From the NCBI GenBank assembly GCA_032027145.1, contig JAVSMP010000001.1:3105116-3169115 (forward strand): a stretch of 64,000 bases of DNA. The letters are read 5' to 3'. The notes beneath the pieces were generated by a model that ran no database searches, was not told the DNA's origin, and worked only from the letters and a program-made list of their open reading frames with translations. Origin of the DNA: Ignavibacterium sp. (GTDB lineage: Bacteria; Bacteroidota; Ignavibacteria; Ignavibacteriales; Ignavibacteriaceae). Both the position numbers and the translations under genes were made by a program. Below are positions 36,920-47,199 of the stretch, piece after piece (the first letter of the stretch is position 1; the number at the start of each line of letters is the position of its first letter).

Positions 36920-39900
36920 TTATAAATTGATATTAATTTTAAAACCAAAGAAAACATCTCTTGGATTAAGAAAAGAAGCATAAGGTAAATTAGGCATATC
37001 TATATAAGCTTTGTTCTTAAGAACTTCATCAATTCTTGAATCACTAACCTGAGACCAGTTTCCTCCAGACCATTGGAAATATTTTCCGCTTGAAGCATCA
37101 AAATAATATGCTGAAGTATTTGGATTTGTTATTGCACTTAACGAAGATGCATATTCAAGCGGCTGGAATGCAACTCCGTCTGCTCTAATATCGCCTGGGT
37201 TATCATCACCAGGTATATTACCATAGGAATTAAAATCCTTCACGTTATCAGCCGGTAAATGCAGTGATCTCATATAAAAATCATAGTCATTCAAATCCAT
37301 AAATCCAGCTCTGTAACTCATATACTTAATATTAAAGACATTGATTACATCTACAAAAAACTCCAGATCAATAGTACCAAGATCAAATGTTTTTGAAAGT
37401 CTGATATCAACATTAAAAAAGTCATTCCATTGGAAATTATTTGCATATCCGCCAATAACACCGCCGCCGCCAGTCCAGCTGAAATAATTACCTGATGTCC
37501 AAACTGCAAGGATACTTAATCTAAGTTGATCCAGCATAGAGATATTTCCTAACTGCGGTCCCCAGCCAACAGGTGTAAACAAATCTATATTAGCTCTGCC
37601 ATAAGGGCGTGGAACAGGACGCGACTCATACAGCTTTTTGGTATTACGTGCTTCATTTCGATAGTCAAGCGGATTTTGGTACACAGTTCCTAAACCAAAA
37701 TAACCTGAGGTTGAAACCTGATAAGTATAGTTGATAAACCCTGTAATCCAATCCCCTCTGTTTTTTCTGATATCAATCTCAAATCCGCGGATATCCTGAA
37801 AGTTGTTTGGCTCAGGTAATGAATAACTTACACTGCCGTTTCTGCTGATATAAGTAACAAGCCTTGTCTGATCAGTTACATCCTTATAATATCCTTTTAT
37901 CGAGAGCAGAAATTGGTCATATATATTTTGTTCAAACCCTAATTCATATGCAATTGTTCTCGGCAGGTCTTTTGACGGATTTGCCATTCTGGTTATATTG
38001 AAAAAGGCTTCACTTCTTCTTAATAAGAAAAGGTCTTCGGGAGTTGGCATCGAAAAGAAGTGACCGTAATTAAAATATAATTTACTGTCTGTTGTTATAG
38101 GAAATGCAACTCCTAATCTTGGACTAAGATTAACTTTCATTTCAACTTTTTCTTTAGAAAGTAGAGTATCAATACCACCAGCTAATTTACCTGATAAAGC
38201 AGGATCAAATGTATCATAGACATACCAATCCCCGCCCGGATCAGATATATCCAATCTTAATCCTAAATTAGCAATCATACCTTCAAACTCTAATTTATCT
38301 TGTAAGTATGCCGACATTCTTTTGGGAAAGGTATGCCATACAGATTTTGCATTGTTTGTCGGTAGCGATGGCTCAATCAAAGCATAGTTTACATTATTAT
38401 CAACATAAATGAATTCAAACCCGGCTTTTGTCTGATTAAATCTATCCATCTGGCTTGTATAATCAAATTTTAATGTATAGACAGCTATCTTACTGCTATC
38501 GCGGGAGTTACTAAAACCTAATCCCATATTCATTGATGAACCAATACCGCTGCTTGGACCACTGAAAACACCAAATGGTGATTCATCAAAGCCAATACCG
38601 CCAAAGTAATATAAAGTATTAACATCTCTTTGTCTGCCTGGATTTGTATCATAGTAAGTGCCTACTCTGCTTCCCAGTACATCATAAAATGTATGCGGAC
38701 TAATTACATGTGATAATTTGAATCCAACCATATTTGTATTTATAGTACTTGGATTCCAATAATCCGTAGCATAAACTCTTGCATCAAGATAACTGGCACC
38801 TGATCGAACATCTATCTGCTCTGTAATACTGCTTGGCGATGTAAATAAACCAGGTCCGCCGGAACGGCTGCTGTTGGTTCCTGTTTGTCTTCCCAATAAT
38901 CCTTCAATGGAAAGTTTCATCCCTTCATTAATGTTTGAAGTTATTTTTATTTGTCCGTTATAATCTCTATATCCGCTAGTTGCTAAAGGGTATAAATACA
39001 TTTGCTGTTTTCTTCGATATGATGCGGCAAATCTTAATCCGCCAAGTTCTTCACCACCGGGAACCGGTCCACTAAAACTCATATCAATATCAAAGTCCGG
39101 CTGTGTAATATCAGTTTGTTTTCTGTGCTGCCACAAAAAAACCTTTTGTGCTGCTTCAGGTGTAAGATCATTATCAGGATTATCATCACCAAGAAGTTCT
39201 TCCGATACTTTATTCCAGCCTCTGAATTCTTGATATTGTCTTTGAGTATAAATATCCCATGCTCCTGATTTTGTACCTGTCCAGGCAACTGCATCATCAA
39301 GAAATGGTCTTATCCAATATGAGTTAGGAGAGTTTATTGCATCGCCAAAATGTTTTCTTCCTGCAGGTCGGTATCTGCCAAGCATCGAAAATGAATATTT
39401 ATCTCTTTTGCCCTCTTTGGTAACAACGTTTATCAGTCCTGAACGGATGTTTCCATATTCAGCATTAAAGCCGCCGGTTTGAATCTGCAACTCTTCGATA
39501 GAAGTAAAACTGATTCCGGTATAAGGTGTATTATCTCTTTCATCTCTTAAGGTAATACCATTTACTACAAATGCAGTTTGGTCAGCAGCACCGCCGCGAA
39601 TTGTAAGCCCTTGAACGCCAGCTTGTAAACCAATAATACTTGATACACTTACAACAGGCATGGATTTTATCTCTTCCACGTTAAGATTAACAACACTAGA
39701 TGATATGTCCTGTTTAACAATAGGTTGTGTAGCAACAACTACTACCTCTTCAGTAAGGAAAGAAGTTGATTGAAGATTTGCATTGATTTCTGTTGTTAAA
39801 CCAATATTAACTTTTACATCTTTAAAAGACTGGGGAGTATATCCTACCATTGATATTCTTAAACTATACATCCCTGGCGGAACGTTAAGAATAACATAAT

Positions 39901-40078
39901 ACCCTTCGATGTCTGTTGCAGCACCAATGGTTGTACCTTCAAGTATAATATTTGCCCCGATAAGAGTTTCACCGGTGGTTGCATCTTTTACAATACCGGT
40001 AATTTTACCAACTTGACCTAAAACGGACATTGAAGAAAAAGTTAGGATGAGTATAAAATAAAGTAGCAATTTTCTCAT
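36920..40078 (-). CDS. TonB-dependent receptor with N-terminal carboxypeptidase-like domain (paralogue)
   Basis: A 1052-residue receptor with a signal peptide (ending SVLGQ) and a carboxypeptidase-regulatory-like domain (about 23-115, GIVKDATTGETLIGANIIL). The plug (about 125-235) contains GVQGLTIRGGAADQTAFVVN and FNAEYGNIRSGLINVVTKEG, and a long barrel ends PRDVFFGFKININL. AGGAG lies about nine bases before the ATG. It heads a six-gene operon: receptor, secreted FnIII protein, lipoprotein, PorV-like barrel, IPT lipoprotein, secreted propeller, then terminator. The arrangement echoes SusC-type systems but there is no SusD homologue. Substrate not determinable. Confidence 0.9.
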   Translation of the reverse strand: MRKLLLYFILILTFSSMSVLGQVGKITGIVKDATTGETLIGANIILEGTTIGAATDIEGYYVILNVPPGMYSLRISMVGYTPQSFKDVKVNIGLTTEINANLQSTSFLTEEVVVVATQPIVKQDISSSVVNLNVEEIKSMPVVSVSSIIGLQAGVQGLTIRGGAADQTAFVVNGITLRDERDNTPYTGISFTSIEELQIQTGGFNAEYGNIRSGLINVVTKEGKRDKYSFSMLGRYRPAGRKHFGDAINSPNSYWIRPFLDDAVAWTGTKSGAWDIYTQRQYQEFRGWNKVSEELLGDDNPDNDLTPEAAQKVFLWQHRKQTDITQPDFDIDMSFSGPVPGGEELGGLRFAASYRRKQQMYLYPLATSGYRDYNGQIKITSNINEGMKLSIEGLLGRQTGTNSSRSGGPGLFTSPSSITEQIDVRSGASYLDARVYATDYWNPSTINTNMVGFKLSHVISPHTFYDVLGSRVGTYYDTNPGRQRDVNTLYYFGGIGFDESPFGVFSGPSSGIGSSMNMGLGFSNSRDSSKIAVYTLKFDYTSQMDRFNQTKAGFEFIYVDNNVNYALIEPSLPTNNAKSVWHTFPKRMSAYLQDKLEFEGMIANLGLRLDISDPGGDWYVYDTFDPALSGKLAGGIDTLLSKEKVEMKVNLSPRLGVAFPITTDSKLYFNYGHFFSMPTPEDLFLLRRSEAFFNITRMANPSKDLPRTIAYELGFEQNIYDQFLLSIKGYYKDVTDQTRLVTYISRNGSVSYSLPEPNNFQDIRGFEIDIRKNRGDWITGFINYTYQVSTSGYFGLGTVYQNPLDYRNEARNTKKLYESRPVPRPYGRANIDLFTPVGWGPQLGNISMLDQLRLSILAVWTSGNYFSWTGGGGVIGGYANNFQWNDFFNVDIRLSKTFDLGTIDLEFFVDVINVFNIKYMSYRAGFMDLNDYDFYMRSLHLPADNVKDFNSYGNIPGDDNPGDIRADGVAFQPLEYASSLSAITNPNTSAYYFDASSGKYFQWSGGNWSQVSDSRIDEVLKNKAYIDMPNLPYASFLNPRDVFFGFKININL

Positions 40079-40204
40079 GTATTCTTACTCCTATATAATT
40101 CTCTTAATATCAGAGAAAAAAAATTTATTAAAGGTCTTATTGCTTTTTAAAAGTCAGTTATTTTATAGAACAAAACCGTAAAAGACTGATTTTACACTAA
40201 AAAG

Positions 40205-40217
40205 CTAATCAAATTAG
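40205..40217 (-). terminator. Weak AT-rich hairpin after the glycosyltransferase gene
   Basis: CTAAT (40205-40209) and ATTAG (40213-40217) form a short stem followed on the minus strand by CTTTTTAG. It lies between the glycosyltransferase stop and the receptor start. The stem is only five pairs, so this is tentative. Confidence 0.3.
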
Positions 40218-40272
40218 TTTCTAAAGTCAATTGTTTTATTAGTTTGATATTTCACTGAGGTTTATCAAGACT

Positions 40273-41742
40273 TTACAATTTACTATTTGCTTTTTTCCTG
40301 GCTAATAGTTCAAAAGTTCTTATTCTGTCTTTGTAAGTATTATTAAGATTCATTTTAACAATATCCAACCGGGCATCCGAGTTGCCTTCCCATCTTCTGC
40401 ACAAGTAGATTGAATGATAAATTCTTCCGATCTTAAATTGTCTGCTAACTGCTAAACCAATTGAATAATCTTCCCCATAACTAACATTTGGTATTTTAAT
40501 TTCTCTTAACAATGGTGTAAAGAAAGCCCTTGGTGCTCCTAATCCATTTATTCTTAATGCGTTGTTTGGACCATTATCGTCAGTCCATTCTTTATGATCA
40601 ATCAGTCCCGGCGGCAGCTCATTAAGATTAAAATCTGTTATCTGATAAGAACCAATAACCATTCCGCATTTTTCTTTATGAAATACATCAACAATTGTCT
40701 GAAGCGTATTTTCATCTTTATAAATATCATCACTATCCAATTGCACGGTAAATCTTCCGCATTTGTTATGATGAGCGCCTGCATTCCAGCAGCCGCCGAT
40801 TCCAAGATCATTCCGCTCAGGAATATAGTGAATCAGTCTTTCATCATTTGATGCCAGTTTTTTAATAATATCAGTTGTGCCATCGGTTGAATGATTATCA
40901 ACTACGATAAGATTGAATTTGAAATCAGTTTTTTGTTTAAGTACAGATTCAATTGCATCACCAATTGTTTTAACCCGGTTTTTTACCGGGATTATTACAG
41001 ATGCTTCAAATTCAAAATTTTTTGCTGCGGATAAATCAATCTCCTTAAAAGGCGGATGAACATAAGCATCGATATCTTTAAGATACTGCGTAACAGCTTT
41101 TTCCATTTCAATCTGTACTTCCCTGTTTTTAGGATCAACATAGCTAAAGTGCTTTTCTTCAGTTCCAATCTCTTCCGGACTTTCAACTGTGTATAAATAT
41201 TCCGGCACTCTAATTATTCTTCCGAGCTGCGCCAATCCAAGTCTAAGATTATACAATCCGGCAAATCTAAAATTACTTTCATCTCTCTTTGCAACACTCT
41301 TAAGTAAGTCTGTTCTAACGAATAATATTTTACCAAAATCAAAATCATCTCTTAAACTTCCTTCCTGATAATCAATAACAGGATGAGGGGTAAGTTTGCC
41401 TTTATCTTCTTCATAAAAGTCAGAATATACCATTGAAGCATTCGTGTTTTTTGCAATCTGAAAGAATCTATCCAAACAAAACTGTCCGGGTTTTATTGAA
41501 TTCTGTTCACTAATAATCATTGTATATTCGGTGGAAGAAAACTGGGCAAATAATTTTATTGTTTCACTGCTGTTAAAATGCTTTGAATGGATTACTGTTG
41601 CTTTTTCAAACGAGGAATACTTTTCATCAGAAGAGACAATAATTATTTCCTTAATCAGTTCGGATTCAATGAGCTGCTTAATAGTTTTGGCGTTCTGTTT
41701 ATGGCTTCCCTGCTGCAGAAAAACAGTTACTGAATTTTTCAT
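40273..41742 (-). CDS. Family 2 glycosyltransferase with a degenerate second GT-A-like domain
   Basis: A 489-residue protein without a membrane segment. The C-terminal half (from about 245) is a clear GT2 domain: [36 protein letters not shown], and the metal-binding acidic motif in VQLDSDDIY (near 333). The N-terminal 240 residues also look GT-A-like (nucleotide-fold strands, [26 protein letters not shown]) but lack a clean DxD, so they may be a degenerate or acceptor-binding domain. It transfers a sugar from a nucleotide donor; donor and acceptor are unknown. No other glycan-assembly genes adjoin it. Confidence 0.85.
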   Translation of the reverse strand: MKNSVTVFLQQGSHKQNAKTIKQLIESELIKEIIIVSSDEKYSSFEKATVIHSKHFNSSETIKLFAQFSSTEYTMIISEQNSIKPGQFCLDRFFQIAKNTNASMVYSDFYEEDKGKLTPHPVIDYQEGSLRDDFDFGKILFVRTDLLKSVAKRDESNFRFAGLYNLRLGLAQLGRIIRVPEYLYTVESPEEIGTEEKHFSYVDPKNREVQIEMEKAVTQYLKDIDAYVHPPFKEIDLSAAKNFEFEASVIIPVKNRVKTIGDAIESVLKQKTDFKFNLIVVDNHSTDGTTDIIKKLASNDERLIHYIPERNDLGIGGCWNAGAHHNKCGRFTVQLDSDDIYKDENTLQTIVDVFHKEKCGMVIGSYQITDFNLNELPPGLIDHKEWTDDNGPNNALRINGLGAPRAFFTPLLREIKIPNVSYGEDYSIGLAVSRQFKIGRIYHSIYLCRRWEGNSDARLDIVKMNLNNTYKDRIRTFELLARKKANSKL

Positions 41743-41876
41743 TTTTCATCTCAATATTTTTTTATCTGTGTTATAAAGATAAAGCATCACACCATAATAA
41801 AACAAACTGATTATCTGCTAATTTTTTTTTATCTTTCAACGTCAAATACTAAATTAAATTAAGCAAGGTTTCTAAG

Positions 41877-42797
41877 ATGAAAAAAGTATTTTTATTTTTA
41901 ATTATTCTTTCAGTTTCTGTATTCCCACAACATAAGGCTCAGCTTATAATAGATGGAACGCAGGAAGAAGCAGCTATAAATCCACAATACTCACCGGATG
42001 GTTCTAAAATAGCATACACTAAATCTGGTTATCAGGGTTTATTTATATATGATTTAACTAATAATTCCACAACACAATTAACTGATGAAATAGCGGCTGG
42101 ATTCGGTTATCAATGGTCTTCGGATTCCAAGAATATTTTAACACGTGTTGCAAAATATGAAGATATGAGAAGATATAATGCAGTAAAGATATTTGATGTT
42201 GAAACTAAAAGTTCAAATCAGTTAAATGAATATAAAACAATGATGCCCTATCTTCCACAATGGACAGATGGCGGTTCAAAAGTTTATCTGCCGGTAAAAG
42301 GTGTTAATGAGGTTTACAATTCAGGATTAGAAAAAAGTTTAACCGGACTTAACAAATATCTTGTATTTGAGAAAGGCAATAAATTAAATGTCCTCAACTT
42401 GTCAACTAATTATATTAATACATTTGAGCCTATAAGAGATGCTGAATATATAAATATTAGTTTATCGCCAGATCAATCGAAAATTGTTTTTGAAGTAATG
42501 GGCGGAAACATGTTTAAAATTAATATTGATGGTTCCGGTTTAACTGATTTAGGAAGAGGCAACAGACCAAAATGGTCTCCGGATAGCAAAAATATTATTT
42601 ATATGATAACTGAAGATAACGGATATGAAATCACTTCTTCAGATATTTATCTTATCAATTCCGATGGCAGCGGAAAAAATAATTTAACCAACACAGACAC
42701 AATTATAGAGATAACCCCTTCCTTTTCACCTGATGGCAAATCAATTTTATTTGAGAACTATCTGGAAGGTTCAATTTATTTAATGAACATTGAGTAA
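41877..42797 (+). CDS. Exported PD40/TolB-like beta-propeller protein
   Basis: A 306-residue protein with a signal peptide (ending SVFPQ) and repeated PD40 motifs: YSPDGSKIAYTKSG, WSSDSKNILTR, LSPDQSKIVFEV, WSPDSKNIIYM and FSPDGKSILFEN. This indicates a six-blade TolB-type propeller without enzymatic domain. It lacks the N-terminal TolB domain and a Pal gene neighbour, so it is unlikely to be TolB itself. AAGG precedes the ATG. The stop is 13 bases from the secreted amidase gene, so the pair is probably co-expressed. It may bind or regulate that amidase, but this is only inferred from proximity. Confidence 0.8.
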   Translation: MKKVFLFLIILSVSVFPQHKAQLIIDGTQEEAAINPQYSPDGSKIAYTKSGYQGLFIYDLTNNSTTQLTDEIAAGFGYQWSSDSKNILTRVAKYEDMRRYNAVKIFDVETKSSNQLNEYKTMMPYLPQWTDGGSKVYLPVKGVNEVYNSGLEKSLTGLNKYLVFEKGNKLNVLNLSTNYINTFEPIRDAEYINISLSPDQSKIVFEVMGGNMFKINIDGSGLTDLGRGNRPKWSPDSKNIIYMITEDNGYEITSSDIYLINSDGSGKNNLTNTDTIIEITPSFSPDGKSILFENYLEGSIYLMNIE

Positions 42798-42809
42798 CGG
42801 AGTAAGAAA

Positions 42810-45308
42810 ATGAAAAATCTAAATCTAAAATTGTTTACTATAATACATCTGATATTATTTATCTTCTTATTAACCGGTACAAAAAGTTTTGCTCAACAGG
42901 TAACCGGACTTGCAGGCTGGAATATCTATATTGACCCCGGACACAGCGGCTATGAAAACATGGGTATTTATAATTATTCAGAAGCTCAAAAGACCTTACG
43001 GGTTGGATTAAATCTCAGGCAAATGCTTACCGACTGGACTGATATTGATACAGCTTACATCTGTAGAACAAACGATCAGCAAAATGTGTCACTTACACAA
43101 AGAACTGATCAGGCAAATGCACTTGGTGCAGCACATTATCACTCAATTCATAGCGACGCTGCAACTATGGGAGGTTCTGCTAACAGTACTTTAATTATGT
43201 GGGGTCAGATGGGAATTGGCGGACCCGAGAAAACTCCTCCAGGCGGTAAAAAAATGTCTAACATTATGATCGGATTGTTAACAGCAGGCATGCGTACAAA
43301 TACACGAGGAGCAATGGGAGACAGAGATTTTTATCAGGTTGCTGGTTCATTACCATATTTACATGTTAACCGCGAAACTAATATGGCTTCAGAATTAAGT
43401 GAAGCCGGCTTTCATACTAACCCAACCCAAAACCAGTTGAATATGAATGCTAAATGGAAAAGGCTTGAAGCAAAAACAAAATTCTGGACAATACTCAGAT
43501 ATCATAATATTGCCAGACCATTTGCCGGTACTGTTGTAGGTATTATTAAAGATTTGGAATCAGGATTAGCAATCAATGGAGCAATTGTTTCACTTGAAGG
43601 ACAATATGATACCACAGATACTTACGAATCACTATTTCATTTATATTCTACTGATCCGGAACTTTTAAGAAACGGATTTTATTACTTTGAAAATATTTCA
43701 CCGGGTACTCATCAGATTCAGGTTTTGGCAGAAGGTTATGATCCCTATACAGCTAATATAACAACACAGGATACTTTCTTTACTTTTAAAGATATTAATC
43801 TTATTTCAAACCTGCCTCCAAAGGTAGCTTCTACAACTCCCGCTCAAAATGATAGTATTTATCCCGGAGTTGAAAATGTTGTTATTTATTTTTCACGTCC
43901 GATGGATAAAACATCAGTAGCATCAAATATTACTGTTACACCAGCAGTAAGCTATACTTTGAGCTGGACTAATAACGATAAAACTTTGACTATTAAGACT
44001 GATAACTTCAATTTTACCACTCAATATGATATTACAATCAGCGGCAATGCAAAAGATAAATACGGACATCTGTTTGATGGTGACGGTAATGGTATTGGCG
44101 GTGATCCTTTTACACTTACAATTACAACTAAACATCCGGATTTAACAGCACCTTCGATAACTTATGTTTATCCTTCAGCTAATGCTGTAAATGTTGAATA
44201 CAGACCAGTTCTAAATATATCTTTCGATGAATTGTTAAAAACATCAACAATTTCAAGCAGATTTAAAGTTGTTAGAAATTCTACTCAGACTAATGCAGCA
44301 GGTATTTTAAAACACTATGCGGTTAATGGAAGAAGTGTTTTAAACTTTTTTGTTTCAGCTCCGCTCATAGAGAACGAAGCATACACAATAAAAATACTGG
44401 CAGGAATGGAAGATGTATTTGGTAATCAAATTGCAGAAGATCATAATTATGAATTTTCAACCGGCAGCTCTAATTACTTTACAGAAACTAATATAGATAA
44501 TTTTGAAGCCGGAGTTGGTAACTGGTGGCAGCCGGGTAGTTCGGGCAGCACTATTGGAATCTTACCTTTATCAACAAATATGGCTCTTTCAACTGCTATA
44601 CTTAATCTGAATACTGCGAGTACAAAATCAATGCAACTAAATTATGAATGGGATACTTCAGCATCAGCATGGCTAATAAGAGAATATTTTACTCCAACTA
44701 CTCCATCTTTTGGTACAAATACATTACTTCAGGCTTTTGTATTTGGCGATGGATCAAACAATAAATTCAGATTTGCTGTCAGAGAAACATCGCCGGGCAA
44801 TTTTGAAGTAAGTCCTTGGTATGATATAAACTGGCTCGGCTGGAAGTTAATCAGCTGGGATCTTTCTCAAGGACAAACAGGAAACTGGATCGGTAACAAT
44901 ATTCTTGAGCCTCCATTAAGATTTGATAGTTTTCAGTTAACATATACACCGGGTAATCTCAGCACATCAACAGTATATTTTGATGATCTCAGAACTGCTG
45001 TTTTTGCTCCATCCGATGTTGAACAAGAAGATGGAATTACTCCAACAGAATTTGTGCTTCAGCAAAATTATCCGAACCCTTTTAATCCGGTAACACAAAT
45101 AAAATTCAGTATTCCATCATCATCAAATGTTAAGTTAATTGTTACTGATATTTTAGGAAGAGAAATAACCGCCCTGGTTAATGATGAATTAGCAGCCGGA
45201 AATTATAGCGTTAGTTTTGATGCAAATAATCTTTCAAGCGGTGTTTATTTTTACACTTTGGTTACAGACAATTTTAAGCAAAGTAAGAAAATGATTTTAA
45301 TGAAGTAA
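42810..45308 (+). CDS. Secreted N-acetylmuramoyl-L-alanine amidase with Ig-like domains and T9SS sorting domain
   Basis: An 832-residue protein. The signal peptide (about 1-29) is followed by an amidase_3 domain (about 36-235) with zinc-site blocks IYIDPGHSGYENMG, the Glu in YNYSEAQKT, HYHSIHSDA and ASELSEAGFHTNP. A carboxypeptidase-regulatory-like domain (about 240-330) and two SbsA/Big_5 Ig-like domains follow (about 335-440 and 445-550, VVIYFSRPMDKTSV and LNISFDELLKTSTI). A beta-sandwich (about 555-735) precedes a C-terminal sorting domain starting QQNYPNPFNPVTQIKFS and ending SKKMILMK. It cleaves the MurNAc-L-Ala bond of peptidoglycan, outside the cell given the sorting domain, so foreign or shed murein is a plausible target. 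GGAG precedes the ATG. Confidence 0.92.
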   Translation: MKNLNLKLFTIIHLILFIFLLTGTKSFAQQVTGLAGWNIYIDPGHSGYENMGIYNYSEAQKTLRVGLNLRQMLTDWTDIDTAYICRTNDQQNVSLTQRTDQANALGAAHYHSIHSDAATMGGSANSTLIMWGQMGIGGPEKTPPGGKKMSNIMIGLLTAGMRTNTRGAMGDRDFYQVAGSLPYLHVNRETNMASELSEAGFHTNPTQNQLNMNAKWKRLEAKTKFWTILRYHNIARPFAGTVVGIIKDLESGLAINGAIVSLEGQYDTTDTYESLFHLYSTDPELLRNGFYYFENISPGTHQIQVLAEGYDPYTANITTQDTFFTFKDINLISNLPPKVASTTPAQNDSIYPGVENVVIYFSRPMDKTSVASNITVTPAVSYTLSWTNNDKTLTIKTDNFNFTTQYDITISGNAKDKYGHLFDGDGNGIGGDPFTLTITTKHPDLTAPSITYVYPSANAVNVEYRPVLNISFDELLKTSTISSRFKVVRNSTQTNAAGILKHYAVNGRSVLNFFVSAPLIENEAYTIKILAGMEDVFGNQIAEDHNYEFSTGSSNYFTETNIDNFEAGVGNWWQPGSSGSTIGILPLSTNMALSTAILNLNTASTKSMQLNYEWDTSASAWLIREYFTPTTPSFGTNTLLQAFVFGDGSNNKFRFAVRETSPGNFEVSPWYDINWLGWKLISWDLSQGQTGNWIGNNILEPPLRFDSFQLTYTPGNLSTSTVYFDDLRTAVFAPSDVEQEDGITPTEFVLQQNYPNPFNPVTQIKFSIPSSSNVKLIVTDILGREITALVNDELAAGNYSVSFDANNLSSGVYFYTLVTDNFKQSKKMILMK

Positions 45309-45314
45309 ATTATC

Positions 45315-45345
45315 AAACCCTTCCTTAGTGAAGGGTTTTTTATTT
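45315..45345 (+). terminator. Rho-independent terminator after the secreted amidase gene
   Basis: Nine-base arms AAACCCTTC (45315-45323) and GAAGGGTTT (45330-45338), six-base loop, then a T-rich tail. It lies seven bases after the amidase stop and shows that the GTG at 45328 is not the start of the next gene. Confidence 0.88.
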
Positions 45346-45363
45346 TTAAAATATGTTTATCTA

Positions 45364-47199
45364 ATGAAGAAATTTTTATTATTATTTCTGTTGTTCAGTA
45401 CTCTGATTTTTAGCCAGAATTTTCAATTTGCCTGGCTGTCTGATATACACGTTGGCAATCTGATTTCTGAAGAAGACCTGAAAAGATCTGTAATTGATAT
45501 AAATGCCCAGAAGAATATTCAATTCACTATTATTTCCGGTGATATAACTGCTGATGGAGCTTTATCAGATTTGATAATCGCAAAAAATAATCTCGATATG
45601 CTGAACAAACCATATTATATTATTCCTGGCAACCACGAAGCTAAATGGTCTGAATCAGGATGTACAGATTTTGCAAAATTATGGGGATATGAAAGATTCG
45701 TTTTTGAATTTGATAAATTTTTGTTCATTGGACTTTATGAAGGCCCATTAATGCGAATGGCAGATGGTCATTTCTCTCCTCAGGATTTGCGATGGTTAGA
45801 TTCTGTAATTAATAATATGCCGGACATTGATAAGCCAATAATCTTCGTTACACACTATCCGCTTGATCAAAGTATCGCGAATTGGTATGAAATGACTAAC
45901 CGTCTAAAAAAAATTAATACTCAGATTGTTTTTTGCGGTCACGGTCATAAAAACGAAGTTTTCGATTTTGAATCTATCCCCGGTGTAATGTGCAGATCAA
46001 ATTTAAGAGGTAATCAAGAAACCGGAGGTTATAATCTTGTTGAAGTAAAAGATGACTCTGTTTTCTTCTATGAAAAAAATCCGGGCAATGAAAAAAAACT
46101 ATGGCATAGTTTGCTCTTGAAGCAAAGAGACTTTGATAAAAACCTGCCGGAACCAACAAGACCTGATTATTCAATTAACTCAGTTTATCCAAATATTAAA
46201 TCAGTATGGAAGATAAACACCGGTTACACAATTGGGTCATCAGCAACTGTAACAGACAAATCAGTTTTTGCAGGAGATGTTTCAGGAACATTCTATTCAA
46301 TAAATATCAGCAACGGAAATATTCAATGGAAATATAAAACAGATAACGCTATCTACTCTACTTCTGCAGTAAGCAGCAGTTTTGTAGTTTTTGGTAGCGT
46401 TGACAGCAATATTTATTGTTTAAATACAAATGATGGAAAATTAAACTGGAAGTTTAAAACAAATGCAGCAGTTATGGGCTGCCCTGTTATAATTGATGAT
46501 ATTGTTTATATAGTCGGAAGCGATAAGGTCTTTAGAGCTTTAGATTTGAAAAACGGAAAACTGATCTGGCAGTTTACTGGTCTTAATGGTTTTGTAGAAA
46601 CTAAACCAACTTTCTACGATAATAAAATCCTATTTGGTGCATGGGATGAAAACTTTTATTGTCTCAGCGCTGATGATGGACAATTACTCTGGAAGTGGAA
46701 TGGAGGCAGAAAAGGTAAATTATATTCACCTGCTGTTTGCTGGGCTGTTGTTTCTGATGATGTTGTATTTATCGCTGCACCTGATAGACAATTAACTGCT
46801 ATTGATATTTCGACCGGAAATAATTTATGGCGTACCGGTAAATATCAGGTTAGAGAAACTATTGGTATCTCCGAAAATAGTAAATCTATCTATGTGCGTA
46901 CTTTCAATGATTCAATCATCTCGATCCCTGCATTAAAATATTTACAGGAACCTAACTGGATAGCCGATTGTAAATTCGGTTACGACATCAGTTCAGCACA
47001 AATTGTTGAAAAAGATGGAGCTGTTTTTTATGCTACTAAAAATGGAATGATTTTTTCTTTAAGTCCGTTAACAGGAAAGATTAATTGGCAGCATAAATTT
47101 TCTAATGGATTTATTAATACTATTACTGCAATCAGCAATAAAAAGATCATTGTTACTGACTTTGATGGGGCTATCAGTTTAATAGAAGATATTGACTGA
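45364..47199 (+). CDS. Exported metallophosphoesterase fused to a PQQ-type beta-propeller
   Basis: About 611 residues from the ATG at 45364, which directly begins the signal peptide (MKKFLLLFLLFSTLIFSQ). A GTG at 45328 opens the same frame but lies inside the upstream terminator hairpin. A calcineurin-like phosphoesterase domain (about 20-225) shows FAWLSDIHVG, IISGDIT, IPGNHEAKW, THYPLD and CGHGHKNE. A PQQ/YWTD-type propeller (about 275-605) follows, with repeated GxxxWxxxT blades (GNIQWKYKTDNAIYSTSA, GKLNWKFKTNAAVMGCPV, GKLIWQFTGLNGFVETKP, GQLLWKWNGG). The combination suggests a periplasmic phosphatase whose propeller binds substrate or a partner; substrate unknown. Confidence 0.9.
   Translation: MKKFLLLFLLFSTLIFSQNFQFAWLSDIHVGNLISEEDLKRSVIDINAQKNIQFTIISGDITADGALSDLIIAKNNLDMLNKPYYIIPGNHEAKWSESGCTDFAKLWGYERFVFEFDKFLFIGLYEGPLMRMADGHFSPQDLRWLDSVINNMPDIDKPIIFVTHYPLDQSIANWYEMTNRLKKINTQIVFCGHGHKNEVFDFESIPGVMCRSNLRGNQETGGYNLVEVKDDSVFFYEKNPGNEKKLWHSLLLKQRDFDKNLPEPTRPDYSINSVYPNIKSVWKINTGYTIGSSATVTDKSVFAGDVSGTFYSINISNGNIQWKYKTDNAIYSTSAVSSSFVVFGSVDSNIYCLNTNDGKLNWKFKTNAAVMGCPVIIDDIVYIVGSDKVFRALDLKNGKLIWQFTGLNGFVETKPTFYDNKILFGAWDENFYCLSADDGQLLWKWNGGRKGKLYSPAVCWAVVSDDVVFIAAPDRQLTAIDISTGNNLWRTGKYQVRETIGISENSKSIYVRTFNDSIISIPALKYLQEPNWIADCKFGYDISSAQIVEKDGAVFYATKNGMIFSLSPLTGKINWQHKFSNGFINTITAISNKKIIVTDFDGAISLIEDID

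Noticed and set aside
45328-45363. GTG start extending the phosphoesterase by 12 residues
   Set aside because: The GTG lies in the loop and arm of the upstream terminator hairpin, and the extension would precede a perfect signal peptide that begins at 45364.
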